Assembly (NCBI GenBank): GCA_022567555.1
Contig: JADFGT010000008.1
Span: forward strand, 1-48,342
Direction: 5' to 3'
Source: Armatimonadota bacterium
Lineage (GTDB): Bacteria > Armatimonadota > Fimbriimonadia > Fimbriimonadales > ATM1
DNA: 48,342 bases
Shown here in pieces: positions 26,310 to 35,073 of the stretch. A model generated the notes under the pieces. That model saw nothing but the letters and a program-made list of their open reading frames with translations, searched no databases and was not told the DNA's origin. Within the stretch, counting starts at the first letter, position 1, and the number at the start of each line of letters is the position of its first letter. The translations under genes were made by a program, and so were the position numbers.

Positions 26310-28067
26310 ATGAACACGTTAGTTCAGAGGGGTCTCGTTTTCGTCGTATTCGTTTCCTTGGTCGGCACGGCGTACGCCCAATTCGGAGGAGTGGACCCCC
26401 CGGCGCGCGGCGGTCTTCCCGGCCGCGGCGGCCAGTACGGCCGCGGCGGCGGCTTCGGCGGCGGCGGACAGTTTGGAGGCGGATTCGGCGGCGGCGGATC
26501 GGTTCCCGCCGGCGAGGCGGAGATCATAAGAAGGGAGCACATCCTGACCCCCGGCGACCGAGGCGAATGGACGTTGGACGTCGAGGAGGGCGAGACGATA
26601 ATCGCCCTTGCGGAAAGCACCGTGTTCGACCCGCACATCGAGGTCGTGGACAGCGAAGGCAACATCCTGCACAAGAATGACGACATCGCGCCGGGCGACC
26701 AGAGGGCGCAGGTGATCTACCGATTCCCCGAGAAGGGTGAATACAAGGTCCTGGTGAAGGGCTTTCAGGAGAAGGCAGGAGGCCTATATACGATATCTCT
26801 TCGCCGGTTCAAGTCGGAGTACGTCCCAGTTGGCGGATCTGCCGAGGGCAAACCGAACGAGAGAGGGATTAGTTGGTATCGGTTCGAGGCAAAAAAGGGC
26901 GACACGGTCGTCGTCTCGACGCAAGAACAGTACGGTTATGGAGCGTACAGGGAATTCTATGGACCGGACGGCAGCGAACTGGAGGTTGCCGACGGCGGGA
27001 CCAGCATTGACATCTTCGATCTTCAGTCCGACGGCGAGTATTACGTCAGGCTCGTCGCAGAGACGAGTGCAAGGGAAAAGCCCATAGTTCGAATCGACCT
27101 GGCGAGGACGTTCAGTACGTCGGTCGGTACAGGCGCTGTGCATCAGCGGATCAGCGACAAAGGGCTCGACCTCTGGACCTTCGAAGCGAAAAAGGGCGAA
27201 CTCCTGCGAATAGAGGGGCATGGCGTAAGTTCGTATATTTGGCCCCTCCTAATGCCGGGCGACGCCAACGTCGGCAACGCGATTAATGACCCGAAGGACC
27301 TTTCCGAGCACTTCGTCGAGATACGTGTCGGGCGAAAACTGCGCGGGACGCTGGTTGCACTGATTAAAAAGGAAGGGACCTACAAGGTCGCGATCGTGCA
27401 CGACGGCAGCGTCGCTACCGATTATTCGCTCTCTGTGCGGGAGCCGTCACGGCCGATGACGAACCCGCTGGACACACGCGATACGCTCAAACTTGGAGAC
27501 TCTGTGTTCTGGGCGGTCAACGGCGAGCCCGGCCAACTCGTCAGGTTCGAGGGGTTCGCGGAGACGTTCGACATCCGAATGGAAATATTCGATCCGGACG
27601 GCGATAGGGTCGCCGATGATGACGACGGCGGTGACGGAAAGAACTCCGCTTTTGACGTGCTGCTTCGCAAGTCGGGGCGCTACATTCTGAAGGTCGCGGC
27701 TTATGGGGACGGCGGAAGCGGCGCCTATCAGCTGCACATGACAACGCGTGAGACACGGCCGCTCGCGAGGGCCGAACTGAGGACCGGCACGCTCGAAGAG
27801 GGCAAGAACGAGATCTGGTCGTTCACCGGCCGCAAGGGCCAGACGATCCTTGTCAGCCTACGGTCGAAAGAGTTCGACACGTCCATGCAGATCTTCGGTC
27901 CGGACGGCAAACTGATCGCTCGTGACGACGACGGCGGCGCGGGGACCGACAGCCTCCTTTCAGTCAGGCTCGCATCGGATGGACGATACACGCTTTGGAT
28001 CTATGGCGATGGGGGCGGCGGCCAATACTCGGTTCGCTGGATAGATCTCGACGACGACACACAGTAG
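26310..28067 (+). CDS. Secreted protein with repeated PPC-type beta domains
   Basis: A 585-residue exported protein. A signal peptide (about 1-23, VSLVGTAYAQF) is followed by a Gly/Arg-rich linker (about 28-70). After that come about five beta-sandwich repeats of bacterial pre-peptidase C-terminal (PPC) type, recognisable by recurring motifs such as 'FDPHIEVVDSEGNILHKNDD', 'DIRMEIFDPDGDRVADDDDG' and 'DTSMQIFGPDGKLIARDDDG'. No catalytic domain is visible, so it is probably a binding or surface protein. AGGAGG lies 6 nt before the ATG at 26310; the frame is open to 26049, but that part is not protein-like. Upstream, 26077-26309 holds no other gene. Confidence 0.8.
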   Translation: MNTLVQRGLVFVVFVSLVGTAYAQFGGVDPPARGGLPGRGGQYGRGGGFGGGGQFGGGFGGGGSVPAGEAEIIRREHILTPGDRGEWTLDVEEGETIIALAESTVFDPHIEVVDSEGNILHKNDDIAPGDQRAQVIYRFPEKGEYKVLVKGFQEKAGGLYTISLRRFKSEYVPVGGSAEGKPNERGISWYRFEAKKGDTVVVSTQEQYGYGAYREFYGPDGSELEVADGGTSIDIFDLQSDGEYYVRLVAETSAREKPIVRIDLARTFSTSVGTGAVHQRISDKGLDLWTFEAKKGELLRIEGHGVSSYIWPLLMPGDANVGNAINDPKDLSEHFVEIRVGRKLRGTLVALIKKEGTYKVAIVHDGSVATDYSLSVREPSRPMTNPLDTRDTLKLGDSVFWAVNGEPGQLVRFEGFAETFDIRMEIFDPDGDRVADDDDGGDGKNSAFDVLLRKSGRYILKVAAYGDGGSGAYQLHMTTRETRPLARAELRTGTLEEGKNEIWSFTGRKGQTILVSLRSKEFDTSMQIFGPDGKLIARDDDGGAGTDSLLSVRLASDGRYTLWIYGDGGGGQYSVRWIDLDDDTQ

Positions 28068-28111
28068 ACCGGCGGTGTGTAGGAGGAGGCACTGAAACGT
28101 AGGCCAACCTC

Positions 28112-29029
28112 TTACCGCTTCTGACGGAGCGGGAAGGAGGGACCTTCATCGCGATACGGATTATCCGTCAGGCGCGTCTGTCCTGTGCCGTTCGCGTTCA
28201 TGATGTAGATCTCATAGTTGCCGTCGCGGTCGGACCTAAACGCGATCTTCGATCCGTCAGGGCTGAAAACAGGGTCGGTATCACTAGCCGCGTTATTCGT
28301 CAGCCGCGTTACGCCTGTGCCGTCCGCGTTCGTGACGTAGATCTCATAGTTACCGTCGCGCTCGGACATGAACACGACCTTCGACCCGTCCGGGCTGAAC
28401 GCTGGATAGGAGTCCCAAGCCGCATTATTCGTCAGGTCCGTCTGTCCAGAGCCGTCCGCGTTCATCACATAGATCTCGAAATTACCGTTGCGCTCGGACG
28501 AAAACGCGATCTTCGACCCGTCCGGGCTGAATGCCGGAGAGTCATCCTGGCCCGCGTTATTCGTCAGCCGCGTCACTCCTGTGCCGTCCACGTTCATGAT
28601 GTAGATCTCGTAGTTATTGACGATGGAGATCTCAGATTTGTCGTCGCGGTCGGACGCAAACGCGATTTTCGACCCATCAGGGCTGAACGCAGGGTAAATG
28701 TCGTCCGCAGCGTTGTTCGTTACGTTCCTCTGCCCAGAGCCATCGGCGTTCATGACGTAGATCTCGAATTTGTAGTCGCGGTCGGACGCAAACGCGATCT
28801 TCGATCCGTCCGGGCTGAACGCAGGCTGTAAATCATTAGCAGCGTTCTTCGTCAGCCGCGTCTGCCCTGTGCCGTCCGCGTTCATGACGTAGATCTCGTA
28901 GCTGGGGTCGCGGGCGGAGCAGAACGCGATCTTGGCTCCCACCCCTTCACCCTGAAAGATGCCACCTCCTTGCAGGAACGGCATCGCAGCGATTGCGGCC
29001 ACAACAAGTACCACAGGCTTCGGTCTCAT
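28112..29029 (-). CDS. Secreted PD40/TolB-like beta-propeller
   Basis: A 305-residue protein: signal peptide or anchor (about 1-22, [18 protein letters not shown]) followed by six copies of a 44-residue PD40 blade ('[22 protein letters not shown]' plus '[20 protein letters not shown]'). Six blades make one TolB-type propeller. The third blade has a short duplication ([15 protein letters not shown]). The blades are very alike at DNA level, so copy number may vary. The start at 29029 is chosen because the signal sequence begins there; the frame is open to 29485, but the extension is implausible. TolB itself has an extra N-terminal domain, missing here, so this is not TolB. Confidence 0.82.
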   Translation of the reverse strand: MRPKPVVLVVAAIAAMPFLQGGGIFQGEGVGAKIAFCSARDPSYEIYVMNADGTGQTRLTKNAANDLQPAFSPDGSKIAFASDRDYKFEIYVMNADGSGQRNVTNNAADDIYPAFSPDGSKIAFASDRDDKSEISIVNNYEIYIMNVDGTGVTRLTNNAGQDDSPAFSPDGSKIAFSSERNGNFEIYVMNADGSGQTDLTNNAAWDSYPAFSPDGSKVVFMSERDGNYEIYVTNADGTGVTRLTNNAASDTDPVFSPDGSKIAFRSDRDGNYEIYIMNANGTGQTRLTDNPYRDEGPSFPLRQKR

Positions 29030-29159
29030 CTGTTCTTGCGAACCTCTCTTATCACGCCTCCGCATCCCTAGAATCGCAGGCCAAGCATACTCCAACCGTG
29101 CGCCACCACAGTCGCACTCACGGCCCCGCGAGTGCCACGAAGCGCGCAACCTGTGGCAA

Positions 29160-29165
29160 TAATGG
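29160..29165 (+). promoter_or_regulatory. -10-like box TAATGG before the phosphodiesterase gene
   Basis: TAATGG lies 6 nt before the ATG at 29172. It is the weakest of the set (last base G) but fits the same spacing. Confidence 0.35.
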
Positions 29166-29171
29166 CGGGAA

Positions 29172-30035
29172 ATGAGCCTCTGCATACTCGCCGCCGCTGT
29201 TCTGTCCATCTCCCACGCCTCGCACGGGGTCGCCGACCTCAAGAAGAAGGTGCTCATTATCGGGCTGGACGGCGTCCGGCCCGACGCGCTGCTCGTCGCC
29301 AAGGCGCCGAACCTCCTCCGGCTGATAGAAGAGGGCGCGTTCAGCGACAAGGCGCAGACCGGCGAGGTGCCGGTCAGCGGACCGGGGTGGTCCAGCCTGC
29401 TGACCGGCGTGTGGATGGAGAAGCACGGCGTTCGGGACAACTCATTCAATAACAAAAAGTATGACCGGTACCCCCACTTTTTCAAGCGCGTGAAGGAGGC
29501 GATGCCCGACGCGATGACCGCGTCAATCTCTGAATGGAGCCCGATAAACGAGCAGATTCTCTCGCACAGCGACTACGCATCGACGCCCGGGGGGGGCGAG
29601 GAGGTGGCGAAGGCCGTGGTCGAATTGCTGGTGCTGCAAGACCCGGACGCCATCTTCGTGCACCTGGACGGCGCGGACGGCGCCGGCCACGAATACGGCT
29701 ATCACCCGACGATTCCGGAATACGTGAAGTCCATAGAGGATGTTGACGTTCTGGTCGGCCGGATATTGGACGCGGTTCGCGGGCGGCCGACATACGAACA
29801 GGAGGACTGGCTGATTATCGTCAGCACCGATCACGGAGGCAAGGGCACCGGCCACAGTGCGAACGACCCGGAGATTCGCACTATTTTCATAATCGCGCAC
29901 GGACCTTCGGTGATCAACGGCGCAATCGAACCGGCGCCGAACATCGTTGACGTCGCGGTCACGGCGCTCGCGCATTTGGGGATAGAAGCGAAGCCGGAAT
30001 GGGAATTGGACGGCAAGGTCGTCGGGATTGGTTGA
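29172..30035 (+). CDS. Alkaline phosphatase superfamily / type I phosphodiesterase-like protein
   Basis: A 287-residue exported protein (signal peptide about 1-20) of the nucleotide pyrophosphatase/phosphodiesterase branch. Metal-site motifs: [14 protein letters not shown] (first Asp), then [19 protein letters not shown] in the nucleophile region, [15 protein letters not shown] (Asp/His pair), VSTDHGGKG (Asp-His) and a final His in GTGHS. The nucleophile position reads as Ser (PGWSSLLTG) rather than the usual Thr. At 287 residues it is shorter than typical members (about 400), with a compact insert region. Substrate unknown. Confidence 0.82.
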   Translation: MSLCILAAAVLSISHASHGVADLKKKVLIIGLDGVRPDALLVAKAPNLLRLIEEGAFSDKAQTGEVPVSGPGWSSLLTGVWMEKHGVRDNSFNNKKYDRYPHFFKRVKEAMPDAMTASISEWSPINEQILSHSDYASTPGGGEEVAKAVVELLVLQDPDAIFVHLDGADGAGHEYGYHPTIPEYVKSIEDVDVLVGRILDAVRGRPTYEQEDWLIIVSTDHGGKGTGHSANDPEIRTIFIIAHGPSVINGAIEPAPNIVDVAVTALAHLGIEAKPEWELDGKVVGIG

Positions 30036-30173
30036 CGCGGCGATATCCTCCACATCTGGGGTTGTGAGGGAATGAGACGGGGCGGCCGGCGGTTCGGGCG
30101 GGTAGACCGGGCCCGGCAGGTGCAACCTGCGGTCCGGACGGCGGGTACCCTACACTGATGGAACGGTGCGGTG

Positions 30174-30404
30174 ATGTTTAGCGAAGAGATGTTCGGCATT
30201 GCGATAGGTTTCGGGCTCCTGGTGGTGGTTCCGCTTGTCGCCATGCTCCTGCACCATCAACGGAAGATGGCTGCACTCATCAAAGGCCAAGGGGAACGGC
30301 CCGGAGTGACGGACCGAGAGAGGATCGCCCGGCTGGAAGCGGACGTGGCCTATCTGACCGAGCGTGTCAAAGACCAGCCCCCCCCGCTGGACGAACCACC
30401 GTAA
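30174..30404 (+). CDS. Small single-pass membrane protein
   Basis: A 76-residue protein with one membrane segment (about 7-27, FGIAIGFGLLVVVPLVAML) followed by a basic stretch and a C-terminal helix (ERIARLEADVAYLTERVKD) that looks like a coiled coil, ending Pro-rich. The layout resembles PspB-like proteins, but there is no phage-shock neighbour. A GTG one codon upstream is an alternative start. Confidence 0.55.
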   Translation: MFSEEMFGIAIGFGLLVVVPLVAMLLHHQRKMAALIKGQGERPGVTDRERIARLEADVAYLTERVKDQPPPLDEPP

Positions 30405-30425
30405 ACAGATCGCCTTTAGCGGCGA

Positions 30426-30442
30426 CGGCGACTCAGTCGCCG
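30426..30442. terminator. Hairpin between convergent genes
   Basis: CGGCGAC-TCA-GTCGCCG is a 7-bp perfect stem. It contains the stop codon of the 733-residue protein on the minus strand and lies 22 nt after the small membrane protein on the plus strand. No T-tract. Confidence 0.45.
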
Positions 30443-32634
30443 GGCGGAGGCTCTTCGGCCTCCTTTATCTTGCGAAGGAGTGCCGGCGGCAGGGCGGACA
30501 TCGGGCCGAACGCGACCGATGGATCTGACGTTGCGGCGACCGCAATGAATGTGCGGGCCAGCCCGGGCCGGAACCGAAACGTGAAGTGGTAGTTCTGCAC
30601 CAGGGCGAGCTTGACCTTGTTCACGTCCAGACGAAGGATGTCACCCATCTCGGCGCTTTCGGACATCGCCTTGAAGTGCGCGAACCACGTTGTGCCGAGG
30701 ATGACCGGCCGTGGACGGTCGAGCGGTCTCAGAATCGCCGCGACTCCGGGCCTTTCCCAATAGCGAAGGTGGATCGTCGCTTCCGGCGGCGGGCCGAACG
30801 GCAGCAGTTGCGTGATTTCGGTGTCCTCGCTCCAATCGTGGTCGTTGGATTCCGCCCAGAGGCCGTCCCAGAGTTCGATGTCCTCCTCCTCATTTGTCTT
30901 CGTCGCAGACTTGTAAATGCCGGGGTATTCACATACATACAGGTACTCGGCGAGGTGCCGCCGCGCCGCGGGCGCGATCGCCGCTAATGGGAGTGGTTCG
31001 CCCCGAAGGAGCGTCTCGCGATGGTACGCGGAAAGGGCGTCCCACATACGATACGCATGCAACGCTGCCACCTCGCTTTCGTACGGTTTTGGGAAGACGA
31101 GGTCCCCGAGCGCATCGGAGAGTATCGGGGAGGCGATCTGCCGGTCGGTCAATGCGGTGGCCAGCGCCGCTGCCTGGTCGAGAGTGAAGCCCATCTGCCG
31201 CACCGCCGTGTCGCGAGCCGGTCGGGCTATCTTGCGGGGCAAGGTGCTCGCGCGAGCGAGAGGCCACTTGCGGGTTCGGACCTTTACCCACGGATCGTCG
31301 AACGCCCATGTCGCGCCTATCGGTCTGGTGAGCGCATCCAAGATGAGCGCCGCCGTCCTCCCCAGTCCCCCAGCGCCCGCCGCATCCACCAGATGCGAGT
31401 CGTAAGCGTCCGCAATCACCGAGAAGCCTGCGGCGGACGCCAGTTCCAAATAGATCTTGGCGATCGGGGCGAGGAAATCGGTGGTCGAGCCCGGTTTGAG
31501 CCACACGCCCGAAATGAAGGAATCGAGCGCCGAATCGTCGGGGTCGAGAAAGCCCAGCGCGGTGGCAAGTTCGTTGGTTATCGTTAGCCGATCGGCCAGC
31601 CGCCCTCCGCGCTCCTGAACCGGCGGTCGCGGTCCTCCGGGTTCGCCTGACGACTCCTCCGAGGAATGGGTCCGCCGGCTGCGCGCGCCCACGATCCTCA
31701 CGGTCCAGGCGAGTTCCGCTCCGTCATGCCCCAGCACCGTAACAGAGACCCACAGAGGTGAACCAGCGAAGTCGTATCTGAGTCGCGGGTCTGCGTCGAA
31801 CACAACGTGCACCGCCGCCACGTCGTCAAGTGTGAAAGCCGCCCTGATTCCCTCTGGAAGTTGCGAACCGGTGCGTCCTTCAGGGGGTGGCGGCTTCCGG
31901 TCCCGGAAATACTCTTGCTGCATACGAACGAGTTCCGCGACAAGGGTCTCGGCGGCGCGCCCGCCGTTTCTGCCGATGGGCTGTTGCCAAGACGTGGGTC
32001 TCGTGGAGACCACGATTTTTGTGCGGGCGTCAAGTTCCAGCAGCTGCGACCGTGTAAAGGAAGCAAAAACGGTCTCCGCGAATATGCGGTAGGGATCAGT
32101 TCTGGACCTCAAGTAGCCCCTTTCTCGCAGCAGCGCCAGATAGGCGGGCGTCACTTCTGCGAAGCCCAGTTTCTCAATCTCCAGTGTGATCTCGGCGATG
32201 CGCTTCTTCGCCTCCTTCCGATCCACCTTGGCCGCCTCTCTCGGGAACTCGCCGGCGGCCTTCTGCGCCGTGAGATATGGTTCGAGGATCGCTTCTTCGA
32301 GCAGCCGCTGCTCCTCTTTCTTCTGGTCCGCGGTCTGATAAAGCCGATAGCCGCCTTCTTCCTTCTTCCAGGTCCAATCGAAGTGGTCGGCAATTATGCT
32401 CAGGATCTCGTGGGCCGGGCGGTCTTTTGCGTAGAGGATGACCAGGTCCTGCTCGACTGCCGACGCGGCTGCCAACCTGACGTTCAGTTGCCGCGAAAGA
32501 CGCGCCAATAGGGAGCCGACCGTTTCGGCCTCGGCGCGCACCTCAACGGCGCGGCCCAGGCGCGTATCCGCGGCCAAATCGGCCGGGCCCTGGGCGGCGC
32601 ACAGGCTAAGCGCAACGAGCGTGCAGAGTGTCAT
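30433..32634 (-). CDS. Large exported protein with STN-like N-terminal domain
   Basis: A 733-residue protein of unknown function. After a short signal peptide (about 1-21) the first 110 residues resemble the secretin/TonB short N-terminal (STN) fold: RAEAETVGSLLARLSRQLNVRLAAASAVEQDLVILYAKDRPAHEILSIIADHFDWTW. The rest has helices (EEAILEPYL..., KKRIAEITLEIEKL) and beta-rich parts without a recognised domain. No secretin or TonB-receptor barrel follows. GAGGAG lies 5 nt before the ATG, unlike many neighbours that lack ribosome binding sites. Confidence 0.7.
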   Translation of the reverse strand: MTLCTLVALSLCAAQGPADLAADTRLGRAVEVRAEAETVGSLLARLSRQLNVRLAAASAVEQDLVILYAKDRPAHEILSIIADHFDWTWKKEEGGYRLYQTADQKKEEQRLLEEAILEPYLTAQKAAGEFPREAAKVDRKEAKKRIAEITLEIEKLGFAEVTPAYLALLRERGYLRSRTDPYRIFAETVFASFTRSQLLELDARTKIVVSTRPTSWQQPIGRNGGRAAETLVAELVRMQQEYFRDRKPPPPEGRTGSQLPEGIRAAFTLDDVAAVHVVFDADPRLRYDFAGSPLWVSVTVLGHDGAELAWTVRIVGARSRRTHSSEESSGEPGGPRPPVQERGGRLADRLTITNELATALGFLDPDDSALDSFISGVWLKPGSTTDFLAPIAKIYLELASAAGFSVIADAYDSHLVDAAGAGGLGRTAALILDALTRPIGATWAFDDPWVKVRTRKWPLARASTLPRKIARPARDTAVRQMGFTLDQAAALATALTDRQIASPILSDALGDLVFPKPYESEVAALHAYRMWDALSAYHRETLLRGEPLPLAAIAPAARRHLAEYLYVCEYPGIYKSATKTNEEEDIELWDGLWAESNDHDWSEDTEITQLLPFGPPPEATIHLRYWERPGVAAILRPLDRPRPVILGTTWFAHFKAMSESAEMGDILRLDVNKVKLALVQNYHFTFRFRPGLARTFIAVAATSDPSVAFGPMSALPPALLRKIKEAEEPPPGD

Positions 32635-32754
32635 TCGGACTCCTCAGCGGCCTTGCAGAAAGTGCTACGTTAGATTATGCCGCATGGCCCAGATGAATCG
32701 GTCTTTCGGGTGCACCAGTACGGAGTCCACTACTCGCGGGCAGGGGCGGCGCTC

Positions 32755-32934
32755 TTATCTCCCCTCGTCCGCCGGATCGAGGGGGACATCGTTGCCGGGC
32801 ATGTTCTTGGAGGTCTCGATCCGCTGTTCGTCCTTATTGCGCACGCTCTCGGCCGTGACCCGATTCCCGCATCCCAGGACAAGAAGCCCGGCAATCAGAA
32901 CGACGACAGCGGCCCGAACTAATGCAGAGCCCAA
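32755..32934 (-). CDS. Small lipoprotein paired with the pseudopilin fragment
   Basis: A 59-residue protein with a hydrophobic N-terminus ending in the lipobox LVLGC (lipidated Cys about residue 20) and a charged tail (RNKDEQRIETSKNMPG). TTG at 32934 is chosen because AAGGAG lies 8 nt before it; an ATG at 32955 in frame lies inside the upstream gene. It overlaps the 3' end of the pseudopilin fragment, an arrangement often seen for pseudopilin-like genes in Armatimonadota/Planctomycetes. On losing the upstream gene's promoter it is probably silent. Confidence 0.55.
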   Translation of the reverse strand: MGSALVRAAVVVLIAGLLVLGCGNRVTAESVRNKDEQRIETSKNMPGNDVPLDPADEGR

Positions 32935-33137
32935 AGCGGCCACTCCTTGAACCATTGCGGCGGATCGGCGATCGTCCGCGACCCGCTTGTGGGACCGCAC
33001 TGCCACCCGCTGCCGTAACTGCCGACAATGTAGTCGGCTTCGGTGGGCGTTTCGGACAGGAACTTCCGCGCGCTCATCCATTTTGCCCCCCCGTCCGCGC
33101 GTCCGACGATAAAGCCATCATTGTGAGGGCTTAGCAT
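32919..33137 (-). pseudogene. 3' fragment of a pseudopilin-like gene cut by the recombinase element
   Basis: The frame (72 codons from the ATG at 33137) reads MLSPHNDGFIVGRADGGAKWM and ends ADPPQWFKEWPLWALH. The 'H(n)DG..vgraDGgakWm' pattern is that of the C-terminal end of DUF1559/H-X9-DG pseudopilin-like proteins, which should be preceded by about 150-200 residues with an N-terminal methylation helix. Nothing like that precedes it: the sequence runs directly into the serine recombinase gene, where the frame meets a TAG. I interpret it as the remnant of a gene into which the element inserted. Confidence 0.55.
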
Positions 33138-33140
33138 ATG

Positions 33141-33149
33141 TTTTTGTGG
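33141..33149. repeat. Possible att core TTTTTGTGG (left)
   Basis: TTTTTGTGG followed by T-A lies between the truncated pseudopilin and the recombinase start. The same nine bases followed by C-A occur at 47498-47506. Serine recombinases need only a very short shared core, so this is weak evidence. Confidence 0.25.
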
Positions 33150-33172
33150 TACAGTCTCCTTGCAAGGTGACT

Positions 33173-34516
33173 ATGAAGACAGCCGCCATCTACCTGCGGG
33201 TGAGCACCGAGGAGCAGACGAAGGGGCACTCTCTCGACACCCAGCGCGAACGGGTGAAGGCGTTCGCGGCCCGAGAGGGCTACCTGACCGTCGAGGAGTA
33301 TGCGGACGACGGGATCAGCGCCAAGACCGCGGCCAAGCGGCCGGGGTTCCAGCGAATGGTTCGGGACGCGATGGACGGCAAGTTCGAGGCCGTTCTGGCG
33401 TACAAGTTCGACCGCCTGTTTCGGAACACCGAGGACCACGCCGTTTACACGAATCGTCTCGCCAAGAAGGGCGTCCGGTTCATCAGCGCGACAGAACCGT
33501 CCGATGACAGCACAAGCGGCAAACTGATTCGGGACATTCTCGCTGCCGTCTCCGAAGCCGATAACCTCATGCGTGGTGAGCGGATTGCTGCGGCGAAGAA
33601 GCACCAGGCGCAGAGGGGCTGTCACGTCGGCAACACGCCGTTCGGCTATAAGCGGGTGGCGCCAGGGCAACTCGAAGTATATGAGCCGGAGGCGGAGGTC
33701 GTTCGGGAGACGTACCGACGGTTCTTGACCGGCCACTCTCTCGGGAAGATCGCCCGTGACTTCAATGCCGAGTTTCCGTTCCGGAATTGGTACGGACCGT
33801 CTATGCGAATGCTCATGCTGAGGGTGACATACAAGGGCCGCATTCAATGCCGCGACGAAGTCTATCCCGGAAATCACGAGGCGCTCGTTGATGAGGCCAC
33901 TTGGGACGCTGCGGCGACCATTCTGTATGGGAACAAGCCCGCCCAGGGCCGGCCCCCAAAGCGGCTTGTCTTCGGCAGCCTTGTCAGGTGCCAGGAGTGC
34001 GGCAGGAGGCTCGGGACACGTACTTTCCTCAACAGGACGGGGGAGACGTCCCGATATCTCCACGTGTACTACTGCAAAGGTCAGGTGGCCGGGCTGTGCG
34101 GGTTTCGCCTGATGGGTGGCATCCGGTTCGAGCAGCGGATACTTGCGGCGCTGGCCGCATTGAAGCCCGATGACTTGGTGAAGGAAGTCGTTCACCGGAA
34201 GGCGCCGCGCAAGCGTAACGGTGAACTCGGGCGGGAGCGCGTGATGCAACTCGTCTTCAAGGGATTGGTCACGACGGAGCAGGCCGAGAAGTTCTTGAAG
34301 GAACAGGCGGCTGGCCCGGACGGTGAGGAGAAGGAGCCGGACACGAAGGCGATCATCCGGGTTCGCGGTCAGGCCGTCGCCGCCATCCTCGACGAATCGT
34401 TAGCCCTGCCGCTGCGCCGGCATGCGGCCAAGCAAGTGATCGAGCGCATCGAACTGCGGGGCAAGGAAAGGCCCTACCGGCCGTTCATCGTTCTGAGGCC
34501 GAGAGATGAAGCATGA
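33173..34516 (+). CDS. Large serine recombinase (integrase)
   Basis: A 447-residue site-specific recombinase. The resolvase domain (about 3-150) begins TAAIYLRVSTEEQ with catalytic Ser11, and contains VLAYKFDRLFRN with the conserved Arg. The recombinase domain (about 165-270) has GNTPFGYKRV and GKIARDFNAE. A zinc ribbon follows: VRCQECGRRLG and YYCKGQVAGLCG. The C-terminal helix region includes an acidic linker (GPDGEEKEPDTKA). It catalyses integration or excision through attP/attB. The start at 33173 precedes the catalytic strand; the frame is open to 33146. A short coupled ORF follows it. Confidence 0.93.
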   Translation: MKTAAIYLRVSTEEQTKGHSLDTQRERVKAFAAREGYLTVEEYADDGISAKTAAKRPGFQRMVRDAMDGKFEAVLAYKFDRLFRNTEDHAVYTNRLAKKGVRFISATEPSDDSTSGKLIRDILAAVSEADNLMRGERIAAAKKHQAQRGCHVGNTPFGYKRVAPGQLEVYEPEAEVVRETYRRFLTGHSLGKIARDFNAEFPFRNWYGPSMRMLMLRVTYKGRIQCRDEVYPGNHEALVDEATWDAAATILYGNKPAQGRPPKRLVFGSLVRCQECGRRLGTRTFLNRTGETSRYLHVYYCKGQVAGLCGFRLMGGIRFEQRILAALAALKPDDLVKEVVHRKAPRKRNGELGRERVMQLVFKGLVTTEQAEKFLKEQAAGPDGEEKEPDTKAIIRVRGQAVAAILDESLALPLRRHAAKQVIERIELRGKERPYRPFIVLRPRDEA

Positions 34517-34522
34517 GCCAAA

Positions 34523-34648
34523 ATGAAGTGGCTCCGGGCGGCGACTCGGAATCGGAAGCGAATACGCTGCAAAGGACTCGCGGACATGCCCTTCGCGGAC
34601 TTCGACGCACTAATCTCCCCCGATTTGAAACGCAGAATCGAACCGTAG
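34523..34648 (+). CDS. Possible small ORF after the recombinase
   Basis: 41 codons (starting MKWLRAATRNRKRIRCKG, ending ADFDALISPDLKRRIEP), 6 nt after the recombinase stop. The C-terminal part looks protein-like and third positions are GC-rich. A competing frame starts at 34513 with an ATGA overlap. I cannot choose with confidence. Confidence 0.3.
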   Translation: MKWLRAATRNRKRIRCKGLADMPFADFDALISPDLKRRIEP

Positions 34649-35073
34649 GGTTAACTTAATGTTGGCGAATGGCGATAAGGTGAACCTAAGCGCGGCTTAA
34701 CCACTTTCATGTGGCAGTTTCGTGCGTCCTGGACCGAGACTGTTCGGGTGTCTGGCACGTCACAATGACTAGAGGGTGCTAGGCACCACGTTGGGCGAGG
34801 CATTCCCAGCGACTCGGAACCAGCTGGCCATCTGCCCATATTAGGGCGGTCCGCCGATATGCCTCTCTCTGTGGCCGCCCTAGCCTTTAAATTAATGATT
34901 AGCGTGGGCACAGAGTTTGGCATCAGGACCAGCGGTGGAGGAAGCCGCGAAATCTCTCGCAAAGAGGCACGAGATGTCGCCCTATCTCGTGACGTCATCT
35001 TCGAGATCCCCGCCGAAACTTATGGGCGGCATTGCGCAGAAAACCCCGAGGAACAGCCCAAGGAGGCCCCATC
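34649..35073. other. Intergenic region ahead of the DUF3987 gene
   Basis: 425 nt with no convincing gene. It contains an 8-bp inverted repeat (TAGGGCGG near 34842 and CCGCCCTA near 34877) followed by an AT-rich stretch (TTTAAATTAATGATTA). This could terminate the recombinase transcript or serve as control region for the next genes. It ends with a very strong ribosome binding site (AAGGAGG, 35060-35066). Confidence 0.5.

Noticed and set aside
29030-29485. 150-residue N-terminal extension of the PD40 protein
   Set aside because: It overlaps the divergent phosphodiesterase gene and its promoter, and the signal sequence begins at 29029.
32677-32922. Plus-strand ORF of 81 codons opposite the lipoprotein gene
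   Set aside because: The minus strand has a lipobox protein with a ribosome binding site; the plus-strand product has neither start signal nor recognisable features.
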